Shown here one piece after another: positions 44,355 through 53,793 of a stretch of DNA of 64,000 nucleotides. The stretch covers positions 1,364,001-1,428,000 of the forward strand of contig NZ_JACHWS010000001.1 in assembly GCF_014191505.1 (NCBI RefSeq), given 5' to 3'. The position numbers and the translations under genes were made by a program. This stretch comes from Hoyosella altamirensis. Lineage in GTDB: Bacteria > Actinomycetota > Actinomycetes > Mycobacteriales > Mycobacteriaceae. Each line of letters opens with the position of its first letter. Position 1 is the first letter of the stretch. The notes beneath the pieces are model-generated. The model had not been told where the DNA came from, searched no databases, and saw only the letters and a list, made by a program, of their open reading frames with translations.

Positions 44355-46917
44355 GCAAACTGGCGCACCCTGTTGTCTGATTTGGATCGAGCCCTTGCGC
44401 TGCTGCGGCGGCCCGTGCACGCCCCAGATTCCACTCGAGAACATCATCGGACAGGTTCGGCGGAGCACTGACAATGCACGCGGCAAGCTCAGGAGGGAGC
44501 CCTGCAACGATCGCGGGGGTGGCGTCCGGGCCCAGTCTGCGCAAATAGTGGGTGTCGATCTTTCCAGTCTCGTTGTAACGGTCAATGTTCCGCTGAGCCA
44601 CAAAGGCTTCGGGGTTGATCAGGCCGATCGCCAAGACGAAAAGTGCAGCCGAAAGCAGCGCGCCGCGGGGAATCCAGCGCCCGTGGCGCACGATTCCGGC
44701 CGCGAGCACGAACATGAGCAGTAGACCCATCCAGAATTCGAAGGCGATAACGAGTACGCGCAACACGGTGAAGCCGTACGCCTCCTGGTACACATACATT
44801 CGCAACAGTGCTGAACCGACAACAGCAAGTGCAAGTACACAGAGGAGCCCCAGCGAAACATTCAGCAGAAGGCGGTCATTCGCCGTTACTCGCGGAGCTT
44901 TCCTGGCCGCAAGCGCTACGGTGACGAGCGTCAGGAATGTCACCGCGACAAGCTGGCCGAACCCCTGGTGCACGTACTCGGCGTACGTGAGTCCGGTAGT
45001 CCGCTGAACATAGTCGTGGCCACCCCACATCGCGGACGCTTGTGCCGCGAGGAAAACACCGAAGATGGCGATCACCAGACCCAGCGGGACGAGCCATTCG
45101 AACCGGCGGTGCACTGGTTTGCCTGACACCATCGCCGCGTTGTTCACCGGCGGAGGATTGATCGCGACATATGTTGCGGCGAGTACAGTGCCGCCGACGA
45201 AGAATCCAACGAATGATCGGTAGACAAAGCCGTCCGCGTTCACATCCGGGATGATCCGGTCGGCCCACGAACCAAAAATCGCATCTCCGGAAGCGAAGAG
45301 CCCGCCGAAGATCACCAGGGCCGCAACCGAAATCACTACGGTGCGGAGCACCGGCCAGATGATCGAATGACGCGACAATGCAGATATCGAACGGCCGAGC
45401 AACGGGAGCCCCCGAAGAGCCGCAACCGGCCAGGAGGCCGCCGCAAGCACTGTCGCAGCAACAGCGCGTGCTCCCGTGAGCGCAGACATAGTCAGAACCA
45501 CCACGATGAGCACTGCGAGCACGGACAACCAGTCGGCATCGCGCAGCACCAGCAATGACCCCAAACCAGCACTAACCAGTGCGAGTGCCATCGTCCAGGG
45601 CGCGCGTTTGCGCACGGACGCGGCAAACACCACGCCGCCACAGACAAAAAGTACAAGCAGCGCTCCCAGGCCGATGTTGTTGCGTTCCGGCAGGATCAGG
45701 GCAGCGAGCACGCCGACACCCACACACCCCAGGACGAGGTCGGGACGCGCTTTCTGGTTGCGTTCTGGCCAGGCATTTCCAAACAATTGGGCGACTGGCG
45801 AGGCTGCAGGAGGCGTCGGGGCTGAACTTCGGGCTGGCGGTGGTTCGGCCACAGCCGCTGAACTTGCGTGGGGCACGGAATTCTCTTTCGTGGGTTCTGG
45901 GACAGAGGCAGGGGAGGGCACGGTCGGAAGGACGGCTCGCAGGTGTGCACCCGAATCGGCGGGCAGCACCGAAATCGATCCGCCGTGGAGTTCGCACACC
46001 CAGCTAGCGATCGCCAGACCAAGTCCGGTGCCGCCGCCGGAGTCGTTCCATGAGCCGAACCGTGTGAAGACACTTTCAGCGCGGTCAGCGGGTATGCCGG
46101 GCCCCTCGTCGAATACTTCGAGCGCCCACCGCTGGGTGTCGATGGCGCCGCCACGCACGGTCACGGTGCCTCCGACCGGTGAGTGACGTACTGCGTTGTC
46201 GAGCAGGTTCGCGATCACCTGCGCCAGGCGGCCAGCATCGGCGCAGATCTCCACTTCGGCAGGGTCTACGGACACGTCAAACCGAATGTGTCGCTGGTCC
46301 GCACCTGCGGCGTTCGCTTCGCGGACTCCCTGATCGATGAGCTCAGCGAGATCAATGCGGGAGATAGTCAACGGCGTGACTCCACCCTCAACTCGACTCA
46401 AATCGAGCAGATCGGACACGAGCGCGCTAAGGCGCTCAGCTTGGGCGAGAGCTGTCCGCAGGCTTTCCGAGTCCGGCGAGATGACCCCGTCAACCAGGTT
46501 CTCCAGCAACGCTTGCTGGGCGGTCAACGGGGTGCGCAGTTCATGCGAAACTGTCGCCACAAGCTGACGCCGCTGCTGGTCAGCAGCCGAAAGGTCCGCT
46601 GCCATTGTATTGAAAGCCCGGGCAAGTTCGCCGACTTCGTCCCGTGACGTCGTCGTCACTCGGCTGGAGTAGTCACCCGTCGCCATCACGGATGCTGCGG
46701 CCGTCATCTCGCGCAACGGTGAGGTCATACCGCGGGCCAGCCATTGCGTCACCGCAAGCGCGACAGCCACTGTGACCGGCATTGTCAGCCAAGCTGGGAC
46801 ACCGGCCCGGCTGCCTGCCTCAGAAACGAGCGCTGCGGCAACAATGCTCAATGCGACGAGAATTCCTAGCTTGACCTTGATCGAGCGGAATCCGTCGAGC
46901 GGCCGGTCCGGGTTCAC
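44338..46917 (-). CDS. Histidine kinase fused to a DUF4153/DUF4173-type membrane domain
   Basis: An 859-residue protein starting at GTG 46917. The front (1-330) is a full kinase: two membrane segments without a large sensor domain, HAMP, H-box VSHELRTPLTAQQALLENL (phosphoacceptor His near 126), and the ATPase with DEGPGIPAD and GGGTGLGLAIASW. A Pro/Ala-rich linker (about 335-380) leads to about ten membrane segments ending in the conserved GGHDYVQRTTGLTYAEYVHQGFGQ and NIDRYNETGKIDTHYLRRLG, the DUF4153/DUF4173 type. Its start overlaps the response-regulator stop as GTGA. Confidence 0.82.
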   Translation of the reverse strand: MNPDRPLDGFRSIKVKLGILVALSIVAAALVSEAGSRAGVPAWLTMPVTVAVALAVTQWLARGMTSPLREMTAAASVMATGDYSSRVTTTSRDEVGELARAFNTMAADLSAADQQRRQLVATVSHELRTPLTAQQALLENLVDGVISPDSESLRTALAQAERLSALVSDLLDLSRVEGGVTPLTISRIDLAELIDQGVREANAAGADQRHIRFDVSVDPAEVEICADAGRLAQVIANLLDNAVRHSPVGGTVTVRGGAIDTQRWALEVFDEGPGIPADRAESVFTRFGSWNDSGGGTGLGLAIASWVCELHGGSISVLPADSGAHLRAVLPTVPSPASVPEPTKENSVPHASSAAVAEPPPARSSAPTPPAASPVAQLFGNAWPERNQKARPDLVLGCVGVGVLAALILPERNNIGLGALLVLFVCGGVVFAASVRKRAPWTMALALVSAGLGSLLVLRDADWLSVLAVLIVVVLTMSALTGARAVAATVLAAASWPVAALRGLPLLGRSISALSRHSIIWPVLRTVVISVAALVIFGGLFASGDAIFGSWADRIIPDVNADGFVYRSFVGFFVGGTVLAATYVAINPPPVNNAAMVSGKPVHRRFEWLVPLGLVIAIFGVFLAAQASAMWGGHDYVQRTTGLTYAEYVHQGFGQLVAVTFLTLVTVALAARKAPRVTANDRLLLNVSLGLLCVLALAVVGSALLRMYVYQEAYGFTVLRVLVIAFEFWMGLLLMFVLAAGIVRHGRWIPRGALLSAALFVLAIGLINPEAFVAQRNIDRYNETGKIDTHYLRRLGPDATPAIVAGLPPELAACIVSAPPNLSDDVLEWNLGRARAAAAAQGLDPNQTTGCASLLSDHS

Positions 46918-47600
46918 TGCGCCACCGCCAGCGCATAGCCGACCCCGTGCACAGTCCGGACGCGGTGGGCCCCGATCTTTGCGCGCAACGCTTTGACGTG
47001 GCTAGCCAGCGTCCGAGTGCCCGACGAGTCTGGCCATCCCCACACCTCGCGCATCAAATCGTCATGTGAGTGAACCTTGCCCGGTTGCTCCGCGAGCAAG
47101 GCAAGGAGGTCGAACTCGATCGGTGTGAGGTGCACGCTTGCACCCTCGATCGTCACTTCGCGGGTGCTGCGGTCGAGGGTGAGGGCATCGAAAGAAATTC
47201 GGCTCGCGCCGCTTGCGGCAAGTTCGCGCGCTCTTTCCACGCGGCGCAGCAGCGCGTGGACCCGCGCCACGAGTTCGCGCATCCGGAAGGGCTTCGTCAC
47301 GTAGTCATCGGCCCCCACGCCGAGGCCAACCAGAAGATCGGTCTCCGCATCACGGGCAGTCAGCATCAGTACCGGAACCGGCCGCGTCGCCTGAATCCGC
47401 CGGCAGACCTCGGGCCCATCGAAACCCGGAAGCATGACGTCTAATACGACGACGTCAGGCTCATGAGCATCGTGGGCCAGCACCGCTGCAGGGCCGTCGA
47501 ACGCTTGAATGACCCGGAAACCTTCCGCCGTGAGGCGATCCGATAGGGCCTGACTGATCGTGGGGTCATCCTCAACGAGGAGGATGGTCGAAATCGTCAT
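46914..47600 (-). CDS. OmpR/PhoB-family response regulator
   Basis: A 228-residue response regulator. The receiver has LLVEDDPT, phosphoacceptor Asp in VVLDVMLPGFDG, and Lys in VTKPFRMRELV. The winged-helix domain has VHLTPIEFDLLALLAEQPGKVHSHDDLM and HRVRTVHGVGYALA. It is the first gene of a two-gene operon with the fused kinase. The signal is not known. Confidence 0.9.
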   Translation of the reverse strand: MTISTILLVEDDPTISQALSDRLTAEGFRVIQAFDGPAAVLAHDAHEPDVVVLDVMLPGFDGPEVCRRIQATRPVPVLMLTARDAETDLLVGLGVGADDYVTKPFRMRELVARVHALLRRVERARELAASGASRISFDALTLDRSTREVTIEGASVHLTPIEFDLLALLAEQPGKVHSHDDLMREVWGWPDSSGTRTLASHVKALRAKIGAHRVRTVHGVGYALAVAQ

Positions 47601-47697
47601 ACCGAGAGCGTATGCGCGCGCGCCTGCAGGTTATGGGCACGCCGTGTGGAGATTCTGTGAAGCAATCCGCCACTTGGAGTCCCGGGCTCCGCACGTT

Positions 47698-48030
47698 TCA
47701 GGAGACGGCGAGCATCAATGCCAGCACAGCGCCGCTCGCTGCTAGCGTCCAACCGAGGGTTCCCGCGAGGAACGCCCACGCGGCTGTGGTGATTCGCGCC
47801 GCCGAACGTCTCGCCGCGTACAGCCCGGCTGCCGCGATGATTAGCGGGGCCACCAGCATCAGGTACCACGGAACCCACACGTCAAGCAGGTACAACCCAC
47901 GGAAGAGGCCTGCCCACACGAATGCGCCCGCAACGAACCCGGCAATGGCCTGGCTCGCGTGGCCCGTGGCTGTGAGAGCTTTCGATCTGCCAGGTGCTTG
48001 CGCTCTGGACGGGTCTTGTGGCGTACTCAC
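47698..48030 (-). CDS. Small hypothetical membrane protein
   Basis: A 110-residue protein with three hydrophobic segments (about 27-48, 54-73 and 84-109). No family is recognised. It starts at GTG 48030, whose codon overlaps the stop of the ECF42 sigma gene (GTGA), so translational coupling is likely. It could be an accessory of the sigma-factor cluster. Confidence 0.6.
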   Translation of the reverse strand: MSTPQDPSRAQAPGRSKALTATGHASQAIAGFVAGAFVWAGLFRGLYLLDVWVPWYLMLVAPLIIAAAGLYAARRSAARITTAAWAFLAGTLGWTLAASGAVLALMLAVS

Positions 48031-49181
48031 GGTCCCAACTGTATGTGCTGTGCGTTGAGCCGCGCGGCCTGCCGTGTGAGGTAGTCGCGTTCGGCGACGC
48101 TGGAGGCCAGCCGAGCAGCTCCGGCATAGAGCCGGGCCGCGGTCAGGGGATCACCGTCGCGCTCGTGCAGATACGCCGCGACAGCGTTGTAGCGGGGAAG
48201 GGCGGGGTCGAGTTCCGCAAGGGCGGCCAGCCCTGCCCGTGGTCCGTCCGCCTCGCCGACCGCCACAGCCCGGTTGAGGCGGGCCACTGGGCTGTCGGTG
48301 AGACGCACCAGTTCGTCATACCACTCAACAATCTGCACCCAGTCAGTCTCCTCAGCCGTCTGGGCGTCAGCGTGGAGTGCAGCGATGGCGGCCTGCGCCT
48401 GGAACTCGCCAAGCCTGTCGCGGTTCAGCGCCGCCTGGAGCACGTCGACGCCCTCCGCGATCATCCGTGTGTCCCATAGGCTGCGGTCCTGCTCGGCAAG
48501 AGGCACGAGGCTGCCGTCCGAGCGTGTTCGTGCCGGGCGCCGTGCATGGTGCAGCAGCATGAGTGCGAGCAGTCCGGCCACCTCCTCGTGGTTCGTCATG
48601 GCCGCCACTTGCCGGGTGAGCCGGATTGCCTCGGCAGCGAGGTCGACGTCTCCGGAGTACCCCTCGTTGAACACCAGGTAGAGCACGCGCAGCACGGTAG
48701 CGACGTCGCCGGGCTGGTTGAACCGGACGCCCGCGACGGTCCGTTTCGCCCGGCTGATGCGCTGGGCCATCGTCGCCTCTGGCACGAGGTAGGCCTGCGC
48801 GATCTGACGCGTAGTCAGGCCGCCGACCGCACGAAGTGTCAGTGCGACCGCCGAAGCAGGAGTGAGGGATGGGTGTGCGCACAGAAAGTACAGCTGAAGC
48901 GTGTCGTCTGCCGCTGCGCCCGGGGCCGGGCTGGGCTGAACCTCAACGAGCACCTCGCGCCGCCGCCTAGAGGTACTGGCGCGCGCGGCGTCGACAAACT
49001 TACGCCAGGCAACTGCGACCAGCCAACCCTTGGGGTCGCGGGGCGGATTGTCCGGCCATACCCGCACGGCCTCTACCAGGGCGTCCTGCATGGCGTCCTC
49101 GGCGGCCGCGAAGTCAGCTCCGCGGTGGACGAGGACGCCGATCACGGCGGGAGTGAGGGCCCGCAGCAGGGTTTCGTCCAC
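48027..49181 (-). CDS. ECF42-type RNA polymerase sigma factor
   Basis: A 384-residue sigma factor. Regions 2 and 4 occupy about residues 1-160 (AEDAMQDALVEAVRVWPDNPP; GLTTRQIAQAYLVPEATMAQRISRAKR). A long carboxy extension of TPR-like repeats (about 175-380, RLTRQVAAMTNHEEVAGLLALMLLHHARRPAR) is the mark of the ECF42 group, which works without a classical anti-sigma factor. It starts at GTG 49181, six bases after the DGPF/YCII gene stop, the standard ECF42 pairing. Confidence 0.88.
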   Translation of the reverse strand: MDETLLRALTPAVIGVLVHRGADFAAAEDAMQDALVEAVRVWPDNPPRDPKGWLVAVAWRKFVDAARASTSRRRREVLVEVQPSPAPGAAADDTLQLYFLCAHPSLTPASAVALTLRAVGGLTTRQIAQAYLVPEATMAQRISRAKRTVAGVRFNQPGDVATVLRVLYLVFNEGYSGDVDLAAEAIRLTRQVAAMTNHEEVAGLLALMLLHHARRPARTRSDGSLVPLAEQDRSLWDTRMIAEGVDVLQAALNRDRLGEFQAQAAIAALHADAQTAEETDWVQIVEWYDELVRLTDSPVARLNRAVAVGEADGPRAGLAALAELDPALPRYNAVAAYLHERDGDPLTAARLYAGAARLASSVAERDYLTRQAARLNAQHIQLGP

Positions 49182-49187
49182 CGACCG

Positions 49188-49598
49188 TCACTCCCTAATG
49201 GTCGGCGGCGCGGCCAAGAACGGGCGCACCTCGAGCCATTCGTGGATCGGTTTCCCACCAGCACCCGGGGCCGCCGATAGTTCACCGGCCAGCTCTAGCG
49301 CTCGGTCGTAGGTGTCGACATCAATCACCATCCAGCCAGCGATCAGGTCCTTGGTTTCCGCGAACGGGCCGTCAGTGACCGGTGGCCGTCCCTCACCGTC
49401 GTAGCGGACGAACGTGCCTTCCGGGGACAAAGCCTGTCCGTCGACGAACTCGCCCGTACCCTCGAGCCGATCGGCGAAGTCCTGCATGTACTGGATGTGG
49501 GCCGAAACTTCCTCCGGCGTCCACTGTTCCATCGGCACATCGTTGACCGGCGTAGGGGCGCCTCGGTAATGCTTCAGCAGAAGGTACTTGGCCATCAT
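49188..49598 (-). CDS. YCII-related DGPF-domain protein, ECF42 partner
   Basis: A 136-residue YCII-like protein with the DGPF signature TDGPFAETKDLIAG. The conserved MAKYLLLKHYRG start is preceded by AAGGAG. ATG 49598 or ATG 49595 may be used. The protein is the known companion and target of ECF42 sigma factors; its biochemical role is unknown. A strong ECF42-type promoter stands 48 bp upstream. Confidence 0.85.
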   Translation of the reverse strand: MMAKYLLLKHYRGAPTPVNDVPMEQWTPEEVSAHIQYMQDFADRLEGTGEFVDGQALSPEGTFVRYDGEGRPPVTDGPFAETKDLIAGWMVIDVDTYDRALELAGELSAAPGAGGKPIHEWLEVRPFLAAPPTIRE

Positions 49599-49645
49599 GT
49601 TCTCCTTAGTGCGGTACGGCCCATTGTGGTCGCGTTCACCCCAGG

Positions 49646-49672
49646 GACGAAGCTGTGTGGGGGTTCTCGACA
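49646..49672 (-). promoter_or_regulatory. ECF42-type promoter
   Basis: TGTCGA, a 17-bp spacer and CGTC lie upstream of the DGPF/YCII gene. This agrees with the published ECF42 motif as I recall it (TGTCGA at -35, CG[A/T]C at -10). It fits autoregulation of the DGPF-sigma operon. Confidence 0.7.
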
Positions 49673-49787
49673 TCCCATCGCAACATTTTTCTGGCGAAAC
49701 TTGGACTAGCCACGTTGATGCGGTCGTCCGAAGGATGTCCGGCGACAAAGCTAGGCAACGCGCGCGAGGACATGGGACGATTCAGGA

Positions 49788-50237
49788 GTGACGAGCACAC
49801 CTGCCTCGGCGCAGTACTTGCGAGACCTCGCGTTGCTGCGTCGCGTTCGCGACCGGATCGACCGGGAATACGCGCAGCCCCTTGACGTGGAAGCGCTTGC
49901 CCGCGATGTCCACATGTCGGCGGGCCACCTCAGTCGGCAGTTCCGGGCCGCGTATAGCGAATCGCCGTATTCCTATCTGATGACCCGGCGTATTGAGCGC
50001 GCGATGGCGCTTCTTCGCCACGGTGACCTCAGCGTCACAGAGGTTTGCTTCGCGGTGGGGTGTCAGTCGCTGGGCACCTTCAGTACGCGTTTCACCGAAC
50101 TGGTCGGCGTGCCGCCCAGCGTCTACCGGCGGGACTCAAAGAACGAGACTGCAGGCATCCCGTCATGTGTCGCGAAACAAGTCAGCAGACCGATCAGGAA
50201 TCAAGAAGCGAGGGTGTGGCCGGCGAACTTAAAGTGA
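49788..50237 (+). CDS. AraC-type helix-turn-helix regulator (DNA-binding domain only)
   Basis: A 149-residue protein made almost only of the AraC double helix-turn-helix (LDVEALARDVHMSAGHLSRQFRAAYSESPYSYLM and VTEVCFAVGCQSLGTFSTRFTELVG). The ligand domain of full-length AraC proteins is absent, as is usual in this small-regulator group. It starts at GTG 49788. Its stop is close to the VOC start (a GTG at 50234 would overlap it as GTGA), so the two are coupled. Confidence 0.82.
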   Translation: MTSTPASAQYLRDLALLRRVRDRIDREYAQPLDVEALARDVHMSAGHLSRQFRAAYSESPYSYLMTRRIERAMALLRHGDLSVTEVCFAVGCQSLGTFSTRFTELVGVPPSVYRRDSKNETAGIPSCVAKQVSRPIRNQEARVWPANLK

Positions 50238-50242
50238 CTGCC

Positions 50243-50653
50243 ATGGACATCACAATCAACGCAAGTTTTCTTCCCCACACCGATCCTGACGCATCGCTGG
50301 CGTTCTACTGTGGCGCCCTCGGCTTCGAGGTCCGTAAAGACGTCGGGTACAACGGAATGCGCTGGATCACCGTCGGCCCCCCGCAGCGACCCGACATGAA
50401 CATCGTCTTGACTCCACCCGCCGCCGACCCCGGCATTACCGAGGAGGAACGCCGCACCATCTCCGAGATGATGGCAAAAGGCACATTCGGTGCGATCATG
50501 CTGGCGACCACAGACGTCAACGGCACCTTCGAGAAAGTTCAGGCAAGCGGCGCGGAAGTAATGCAGGAGCCCACAGACCAGCCGTGGGGCACCCGCGACT
50601 GCGCGTTCCGCGACCCCGCAGGTAACACCGTCCGCATCCAGGAAGTTCACTGA
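50243..50653 (+). CDS. VOC-superfamily (glyoxalase/bleomycin-resistance-like) protein
   Basis: A 136-residue VOC-fold protein with [17 protein letters not shown] near the start and [16 protein letters not shown] at the end, the usual paired beta-alpha-beta modules. Metal ligands can be guessed but not proved. ATG 50243 is given; GTG 50234 would overlap the AraC stop. Such proteins bind drugs or catalyse isomerisations, and often lie with AraC regulators and UvrA-like ATPases, as here. Confidence 0.8.
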   Translation: MDITINASFLPHTDPDASLAFYCGALGFEVRKDVGYNGMRWITVGPPQRPDMNIVLTPPAADPGITEEERRTISEMMAKGTFGAIMLATTDVNGTFEKVQASGAEVMQEPTDQPWGTRDCAFRDPAGNTVRIQEVH

Positions 50654-50712
50654 TTGAGCAGGTGGCGCAGCGGAGACCGCGCAGGCCGCATCGCGTTCCA
50701 GAGGGAGGCACT

Positions 50713-53100
50713 ATGAGCATCACCACTGAAATGTCTGAACCGCCCGCGCGGCACGCTGCCGACAGCCACGACCTGATCCGCGTGCACGGTGCGCGGGAAA
50801 ACAATCTCAAAGACATCAGTGTCGAGATCCCGAAGCGGCGGCTGACGGTGTTCACCGGTGTGTCAGGTTCGGGCAAGAGTTCACTGGTTTTCAGTACGAT
50901 CGCCGCCGAATCTCAGCGCATGATCAACGAAACGTACAGCGCGTTTGTGCAGGGGTTTATGCCGACGCTGGCGCGCCCCGAGGTCGACGTGCTCGACGGG
51001 CTGACCACTGCGATCATCGTTGACCAAGAGCGAATGGGCGCAAACCCCCGCTCGACAGTCGGCACCGTCACTGACGCCAACGCGATGCTGCGCATCCTCT
51101 TCAGCAGACGCGGACAGCCTCACATCGGCTCTCCGCAAGCGTTCTCCTTCAACGTCGCGTCGATCAGCGGGGCTGGCGCAGTGACGCTCGAAAAAGGCGG
51201 CGAGACGGTAAAAGAGCGTCGCACATTCAGCGTCACCGGCGGCATGTGTGCCCGCTGCGAAGGCCGGGGAAAAGTCACCGACTTCGACCTGTCTGCCCTG
51301 TACGACGAGAGTCTCTCGCTCAACGAGGGTGCGCTGACAATCCCCAACTACAGCATGGATGGGTGGTACGGCCGCATCTTCCGCGGCTGCGGGTTCTTCG
51401 ACCCGGACAAGCCGATCCGCAACTTCACTAAGAGGGAGCGCTCAGCCCTCCTGTACAAAGAACCCACCAAGATCAAAGTCGACGGCGTGAACGTCACGTA
51501 CGAGGGCCTGATTCCGCGAATCCAGAAGTCGTTCCTTTCCAAAGACCGGGAAGCGATGCAGCCCCACATCCGGGCCTTCGTCGACAGGGCTGTCACCTTC
51601 ACCACCTGCCCAGAGTGCGAGGGCACGAGGCTGAGCGAGCTGGCCCGATCCTCGAAGATCAACGGGCTCAACATCGCTGATGCGTGCGCGATGCAGATCA
51701 ACGACCTCGCTGTGTGGGTCCGTAGCCTGAACGAACCCTCCGTGGCGCCGCTCGTGACGGCGCTGGGGGACACCCTCGAATCGTTCGTCGAAATCGGGCT
51801 CGGTTACCTCTCCCTCGAGAGACCGTCGGGCACACTTTCGGGAGGCGAGGCGCAGCGTGTCAAGATGATCCGGCACCTAGGATCCTCGCTGACTGACGTC
51901 ACCTATGTATTCGACGAGCCGACGATCGGACTGCACCCGCACGACATCCAGCGGATGAACGACCTGCTGCTGAGGTTGCGCGACAAGGGCAACACCGTCC
52001 TCGTCGTGGAGCACAAGCCCGAAGCCATCGCTATCGCTGACCATGTCGTCGACCTCGGCCCGCACGCCGGTACTGCTGGCGGTGAGGTGGTGTTCGAGGG
52101 CACTGTGGACGGACTGCGGGCCAGCGACACTCTTACCGGCCGCCACCTCGACGATCGGGCAACTCTCAAGGACACCGTGCGTTCGGCTTCCGGCACGCTC
52201 GAGATTCGCGGCGCGTCCACCCACAACCTCCAAGACGTCGACGTCGACATTCCGCTCGGGGTGCTGTGCGTGGTCACGGGGGTGGCGGGTTCCGGGAAGA
52301 GCTCCCTGATCCATGGGTCCGTCTCAGGCCGCGATGGGGTGGTGACAGTTGACCAGACAGCGATCAAGGGATCACGCCGCAGCAACCCCGCAACCTACAC
52401 AGGACTGCTCGATCCGATCCGTAAAGCGTTCGCGAAAGCCAACGGTGTTAGGCCTGCCCTTTTCAGTGCAAACTCGGAAGGTGCGTGCCCCACCTGCAAC
52501 GGCGCTGGAGTGATTTATACGGAGCTGGGCGTCATGGCGACCGTCGAATCACCGTGTGAAGAGTGCGAGGGGAAGCGGTTTCAGGCGTCGGTCCTGGAGT
52601 ACACACTGGGCGGGCGGAACATCGCTGAAGTGCTCGCGATGCCGGTGACTGAAGCTGAGGATTTCTTTGGTGATGGCGAGGCACGCACCCCCGCGGCGCA
52701 CAAGATTCTCGAACGGATGGGACAGGTAGGGCTCGGCTATCTCAGCCTCGGGCAGCCACTTACCACGCTGTCCGGCGGCGAGCGGCAGCGCCTCAAGCTC
52801 GCCACGCACATGGGGGAGAAGGGTGGTGTCTATATCCTCGACGAGCCGACTACCGGTCTGCACCTCGCTGACGTTGAGCAGCTTCTCGGCCTGCTTGACC
52901 GGCTCGTCGACTCAGGAAAATCTGTAATCGTCATCGAGCACCATCAGGCCGTGATGGCGCACGCGGACTGGATCATCGACCTAGGGCCGGGAGCGGGGCA
53001 TGATGGCGGCCGGATCGTCTTCGAGGGAACGCCTCAGGAACTCGTTGATGCTCGATCAACACTCACGGGGGAGCACCTCGCCGCGTACGTCGGTGCGTAA
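50713..53100 (+). CDS. UvrA-like ABC ATPase (short class, drug-resistance type)
   Basis: A 795-residue UvrA-family protein. It has two Walker A motifs (GVSGSGKSS near 43 and GVAGSGKSS near 530), two LSGGE signatures, and zinc-type cysteine pairs ([32 protein letters not shown]). It is about 150 residues shorter than housekeeping UvrA (about 950), in the class of UvrA2/DrrC. ATG 50713 has GAGGGAGG upstream; a longer start at 50662 is rejected. Related proteins remove or block DNA-bound drugs such as daunorubicin. Confidence 0.88.
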   Translation: MSITTEMSEPPARHAADSHDLIRVHGARENNLKDISVEIPKRRLTVFTGVSGSGKSSLVFSTIAAESQRMINETYSAFVQGFMPTLARPEVDVLDGLTTAIIVDQERMGANPRSTVGTVTDANAMLRILFSRRGQPHIGSPQAFSFNVASISGAGAVTLEKGGETVKERRTFSVTGGMCARCEGRGKVTDFDLSALYDESLSLNEGALTIPNYSMDGWYGRIFRGCGFFDPDKPIRNFTKRERSALLYKEPTKIKVDGVNVTYEGLIPRIQKSFLSKDREAMQPHIRAFVDRAVTFTTCPECEGTRLSELARSSKINGLNIADACAMQINDLAVWVRSLNEPSVAPLVTALGDTLESFVEIGLGYLSLERPSGTLSGGEAQRVKMIRHLGSSLTDVTYVFDEPTIGLHPHDIQRMNDLLLRLRDKGNTVLVVEHKPEAIAIADHVVDLGPHAGTAGGEVVFEGTVDGLRASDTLTGRHLDDRATLKDTVRSASGTLEIRGASTHNLQDVDVDIPLGVLCVVTGVAGSGKSSLIHGSVSGRDGVVTVDQTAIKGSRRSNPATYTGLLDPIRKAFAKANGVRPALFSANSEGACPTCNGAGVIYTELGVMATVESPCEECEGKRFQASVLEYTLGGRNIAEVLAMPVTEAEDFFGDGEARTPAAHKILERMGQVGLGYLSLGQPLTTLSGGERQRLKLATHMGEKGGVYILDEPTTGLHLADVEQLLGLLDRLVDSGKSVIVIEHHQAVMAHADWIIDLGPGAGHDGGRIVFEGTPQELVDARSTLTGEHLAAYVGA

Positions 53101-53116
53101 CCCTGCCCTTCCCCCA

Positions 53117-53190
53117 ATCCATCTGCGGAGGTCAACACAATCACCCGAAAACACCGGTTTTAGACGACATTCGTAGATGGATTTTCGGGT
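53117..53190. repeat. Interlocking inverted repeats between convergent genes
   Basis: Two perfect inverted repeats overlap in a pseudoknot-like way: ATCCATCT (53117-53124) with AGATGGAT (53175-53182), and ACCCGAAAA (53143-53151) with TTTTCGGGT (53182-53190). They cannot form at the same time without crossing. They may act as a bidirectional terminator between the UvrA-like and HD-domain genes. Confidence 0.35.
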
Positions 53191-53197
53191 TTGGGAG

Positions 53198-53749
53198 TCA
53201 CAACCTGATCATGGGCATCGGAGAGAGTGGGTGCGCGAGGAATCGCCCGCCAATCATTTTGACGAGTTTCGGGTGAAATCCGGCATCCGGGAAGGCGTGC
53301 AACAAATCCCTGTATTTTCGCCTCGGAATCCCGAATGCAATGAGACCGAGGGTGACATCGATAAGATCTGCCCTGCGCACGATCTCCACAGGGCTGATCG
53401 CGCGGCCTGCGGGGCGCAACTTGTGGTGGTGCTCGATCATCTGCGCGACCGCGGCTCGATGGTGGCCCTGGCCATGCTCGTCGAGCCACTGGTGAGCTAG
53501 CGCAACGCTCGGGCCGAGGTAGTCCATGGTGCCAGCTGACCAGATTCCGAGGTCATGGAACGCAAGCGCAGTCAGATACTCTTCCCGCCCGCTCGGCGGG
53601 ATTTCGCTGTCGGGGCTTCGCTCCCACAACAAATCACACAACCCGAGCACGCGAAGGACATGATGTGAATACGCGGTGCGGTCAGCGCCCAGCGCCGACG
53701 ACCAGGGTTCAAGCCGCCGCTCGATTTCACGCTGCGCTTTAAAGTCCAT
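53198..53749 (-). CDS. HD-domain phosphohydrolase-like protein
   Basis: A 183-residue protein with HD-superfamily features: His in TAYSHHVLRVLGL (about 30), the HD pair in TALAFHDLGIWSA (about 66), and a later HHHKLRP. It probably acts on phosphate esters or nucleotides with a divalent metal. Substrate unknown. It converges on the UvrA-like gene over the structured intergenic repeats. Confidence 0.75.
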   Translation of the reverse strand: MDFKAQREIERRLEPWSSALGADRTAYSHHVLRVLGLCDLLWERSPDSEIPPSGREEYLTALAFHDLGIWSAGTMDYLGPSVALAHQWLDEHGQGHHRAAVAQMIEHHHKLRPAGRAISPVEIVRRADLIDVTLGLIAFGIPRRKYRDLLHAFPDAGFHPKLVKMIGGRFLAHPLSPMPMIRL

Positions 53750-53793
53750 CTGACTCTAGAAATTTCGCGGATACGGGCATGCAACCCAAGCTA

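Noticed and set aside
50045-50242. Long amino extension of the VOC protein
   Set aside because: It covers the AraC gene in another frame; the VOC fold begins at 50243.
53143-53190. Simple rho-independent terminator after the UvrA-like gene
   Set aside because: The loop is 30 bp and there is no T-tract, so I list it only as a structured repeat.
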